Shown here: positions 63,157-64,000 of the stretch, piece by piece | Layout of the letters: every line of letters begins with the position of its first letter | Numbering within the stretch: the first letter of the stretch is position 1 | Assembly: GCA_036657395.1 (NCBI GenBank) | Contig: JAVXGM010000007.1 | Coordinates: 40,290 to 104,289 of the forward strand | Source: JAVXGM01 sp036657395 | GTDB lineage: Bacteria > Bacillota > Clostridia > Peptostreptococcales > Anaerovoracaceae | Reading direction: 5' to 3' | Length of the DNA stretch: 64,000 bases | Translations under genes and position numbers: made by a program | The notes under the pieces: model-generated | Told to the model about the DNA's origin: nothing | The model's input: the letters and a program-made list of their open reading frames with translations, nothing else | Database searches by the model: none

Positions 63157-63792
63157 ATGAAACTATTATATTGTAATATTCTTGATCTTCCTGTAAACAT
63201 TGACCCTCTTAGGAAAACTCTCCCAAATACTCGTCAAATAAAAATGGATAAGTATATTCAAAAAGACGATCAATTACGCTGCCTAGGCGCTGGACTTCTC
63301 TTGTCATACGGCCTAGGCGAAAAGTATGAAAACTACCTTTCATACAATTCCTATGGCAAGCCTATATTAGACATGGCAAGCAAAAAACATCACTTTAATT
63401 TATCTCATTCCGGAAACTATGTAGTACTAGCCATAAATAGTCAACCCATTGGTGTTGATGTCCAAAAACATGAGGACGGTGACTACATTGCCATGTCTAA
63501 AATCAGTTTTCATACTGCCGAACAAAAATACCTATCTTCTTGTGAAAACCTGCAAGAAGCCTTTTACACCTTCTGGACATTAAAGGAAAGTTATATGAAA
63601 GCAGTAGGCATGGGCTTTTCCTTGCCGCCAACTTCTTTTATTATAGATCTTACCAACAAAGGCCCCAAACTTCGTGTACCAAACAAATATTCATTAACTC
63701 TAGTTCCCTTTCATCCAAAGTATACTTTAGCTGTGTGCACAAAGGGTGATCTCCCAGAAATAAATGCTGAACTCGTTGAATTTATATACTAA
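63157..63792 (+). CDS. Sfp-type 4'-phosphopantetheinyl transferase
   Basis: A 211-residue protein with FNLSHSG (80-86), GVDVQ (99-103) and FWTLKESYMKAVGMGF (139-154), the three Sfp motifs. The metal ligands Asp101 and Glu144 and catalytic-area Lys148 are present; the second acidic position of GVD(I)E is Gln103. It attaches phosphopantetheine to carrier-domain serines and is expected to activate the synthetase. It lies divergently beside the phosphatase gene, which ties it to the cluster. Confidence 0.93.
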   Translation: MKLLYCNILDLPVNIDPLRKTLPNTRQIKMDKYIQKDDQLRCLGAGLLLSYGLGEKYENYLSYNSYGKPILDMASKKHHFNLSHSGNYVVLAINSQPIGVDVQKHEDGDYIAMSKISFHTAEQKYLSSCENLQEAFYTFWTLKESYMKAVGMGFSLPPTSFIIDLTNKGPKLRVPNKYSLTLVPFHPKYTLAVCTKGDLPEINAELVEFIY

Positions 63793-63936
63793 ATTATATC
63801 TTATTAAGCCAATCGGTTCAAGGTACAATTACTTGCTTACACGTCAGTTTGCATAAAAAAACACAAAGGTTTTCAAAACGTAGACAACAAAAGCGGCCAT
63901 TAAGTGAAAACACAAAAAATGCAAATAATAAAAAAA

Positions 63937-63967
63937 AATAATCAAGATAAATTTTATCTTGATTATT
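63937..63967. terminator. Terminator between the transferase gene and the edge tRNA
   Basis: A 14-bp perfect stem (AATAATCAAGATAA with its complement) around ATT, with T-runs on both sides; eight Ts follow on the minus strand. A second small hairpin with a GAAA loop (TTGTGGA-GAAA-TCCACAA) lies at 63969-63986. Between 63793 and 63936 I see nothing clear. Confidence 0.8.
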
Positions 63968-63988
63968 TTTGTGGATTTCTCCACAACT

Positions 63989-64000
63989 TGGAGGCGACAC
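63989..64000 (-). tRNA. 3' end of a tRNA-Cys gene (partial, at window edge)
   Basis: The minus strand at the edge reads GTGTCGCC-T-CCA. This fits the 3' acceptor strand of tRNA-Cys (TGTCGCC), the T73 discriminator that is an identity element for CysRS, and an encoded CCA. It is followed by a terminator. Only 12 nt are visible, so the remainder of the tRNA must be read beyond the edge. Confidence 0.55.

Noticed and set aside
51361..63792. Recent horizontal acquisition of the synthetase cluster
   Set aside because: Base composition and ribosome binding sites look like those of the neighbours, and no integrase, transposase or flanking direct repeat is seen.
63818..64000. 60-codon minus-strand open frame at the right edge
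   Set aside because: It runs across a strong terminator and the tRNA-like 3' end and has no ribosome site.
63989..64000. Reading the edge as the 3' end of tmRNA
   Set aside because: The CGCCTCCA ending could fit tmRNA if CCA were in another register, but TGTCGCC followed by T and CCA matches tRNA-Cys exactly, including the T73 discriminator.

Overview
The window is a low-GC Firmicutes chromosome segment, most likely from a Clostridia-class anaerobe. The evidence is the gene order rimP-nusA-rnpM-ylxQ-infB-rbfA-nrnA-truB-ribF, a PolC-type replicative polymerase, purR-spoVG beside a glmU/prs/pth/mfd block, a T-box before ileS, and strong GGAGG ribosome binding sites. Nearly all long genes lie on the minus strand. 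No gene-free stretch exceeds about 300 bases.

Layout, left to right. 1-6.7 kb: accessory genes (HutD-like, YitT-like, a solitary DNA methyltransferase, a YgiQ radical SAM enzyme, and a secreted CHAP/SH3b/cadherin-like cell-wall protein). 6.7-19.1 kb: translation and RNA block (pnp, rpsO, a class II aldolase-like gene, then ribF-truB-nrnA-rbfA-infB-ylxQ-rnpM-nusA-rimP read from a promoter near 19.06 kb). 19.1-29.1 kb: pyrH-frr-uppS-cdsA-dxr-rseP-ispG-polC, joining nucleotide, isoprenoid and phospholipid genes to replication. 29.1-33.3 kb: a small unknown gene, the remnant of an iron alcohol dehydrogenase, an EFR1-type flavodoxin/ferredoxin and a TelA/XpaC pair. 33.3-39.5 kb: T-box-controlled ileS, then a metallopeptidase-dapB-MATE operon and a small membrane protein. 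39.6-48.1 kb: murC - GlmU acetyltransferase - prs - pth - mfd, divergent from purR and spoVG. 48.1-51.3 kb: pyk, lemA and a flavodoxin-family gene.

51.3-63.8 kb is the most unusual part. One operon encodes a membrane-bound SpoIIE-type phosphatase, a STAS anti-anti-sigma-type protein, an RsbW/SpoIIAB-type ATPase and a 2998-residue nonribosomal peptide synthetase (A-T-C-A-T-C-A-T-reductase). A divergently transcribed phosphopantetheinyl transferase can activate the synthetase. I read this as a signal-gated three-unit peptide aldehyde (or alcohol) pathway. The first adenylation domain has Asn where amino-acid-activating domains keep Asp, so the first unit may be an aryl or other non-amino acid. 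The window ends in what looks like the last 12 nt of a tRNA-Cys gene on the minus strand.

Two housekeeping proteins lack a domain. PolC has no proofreading exonuclease insert. The GlmU at the conserved glmU locus consists only of the acetyltransferase half.
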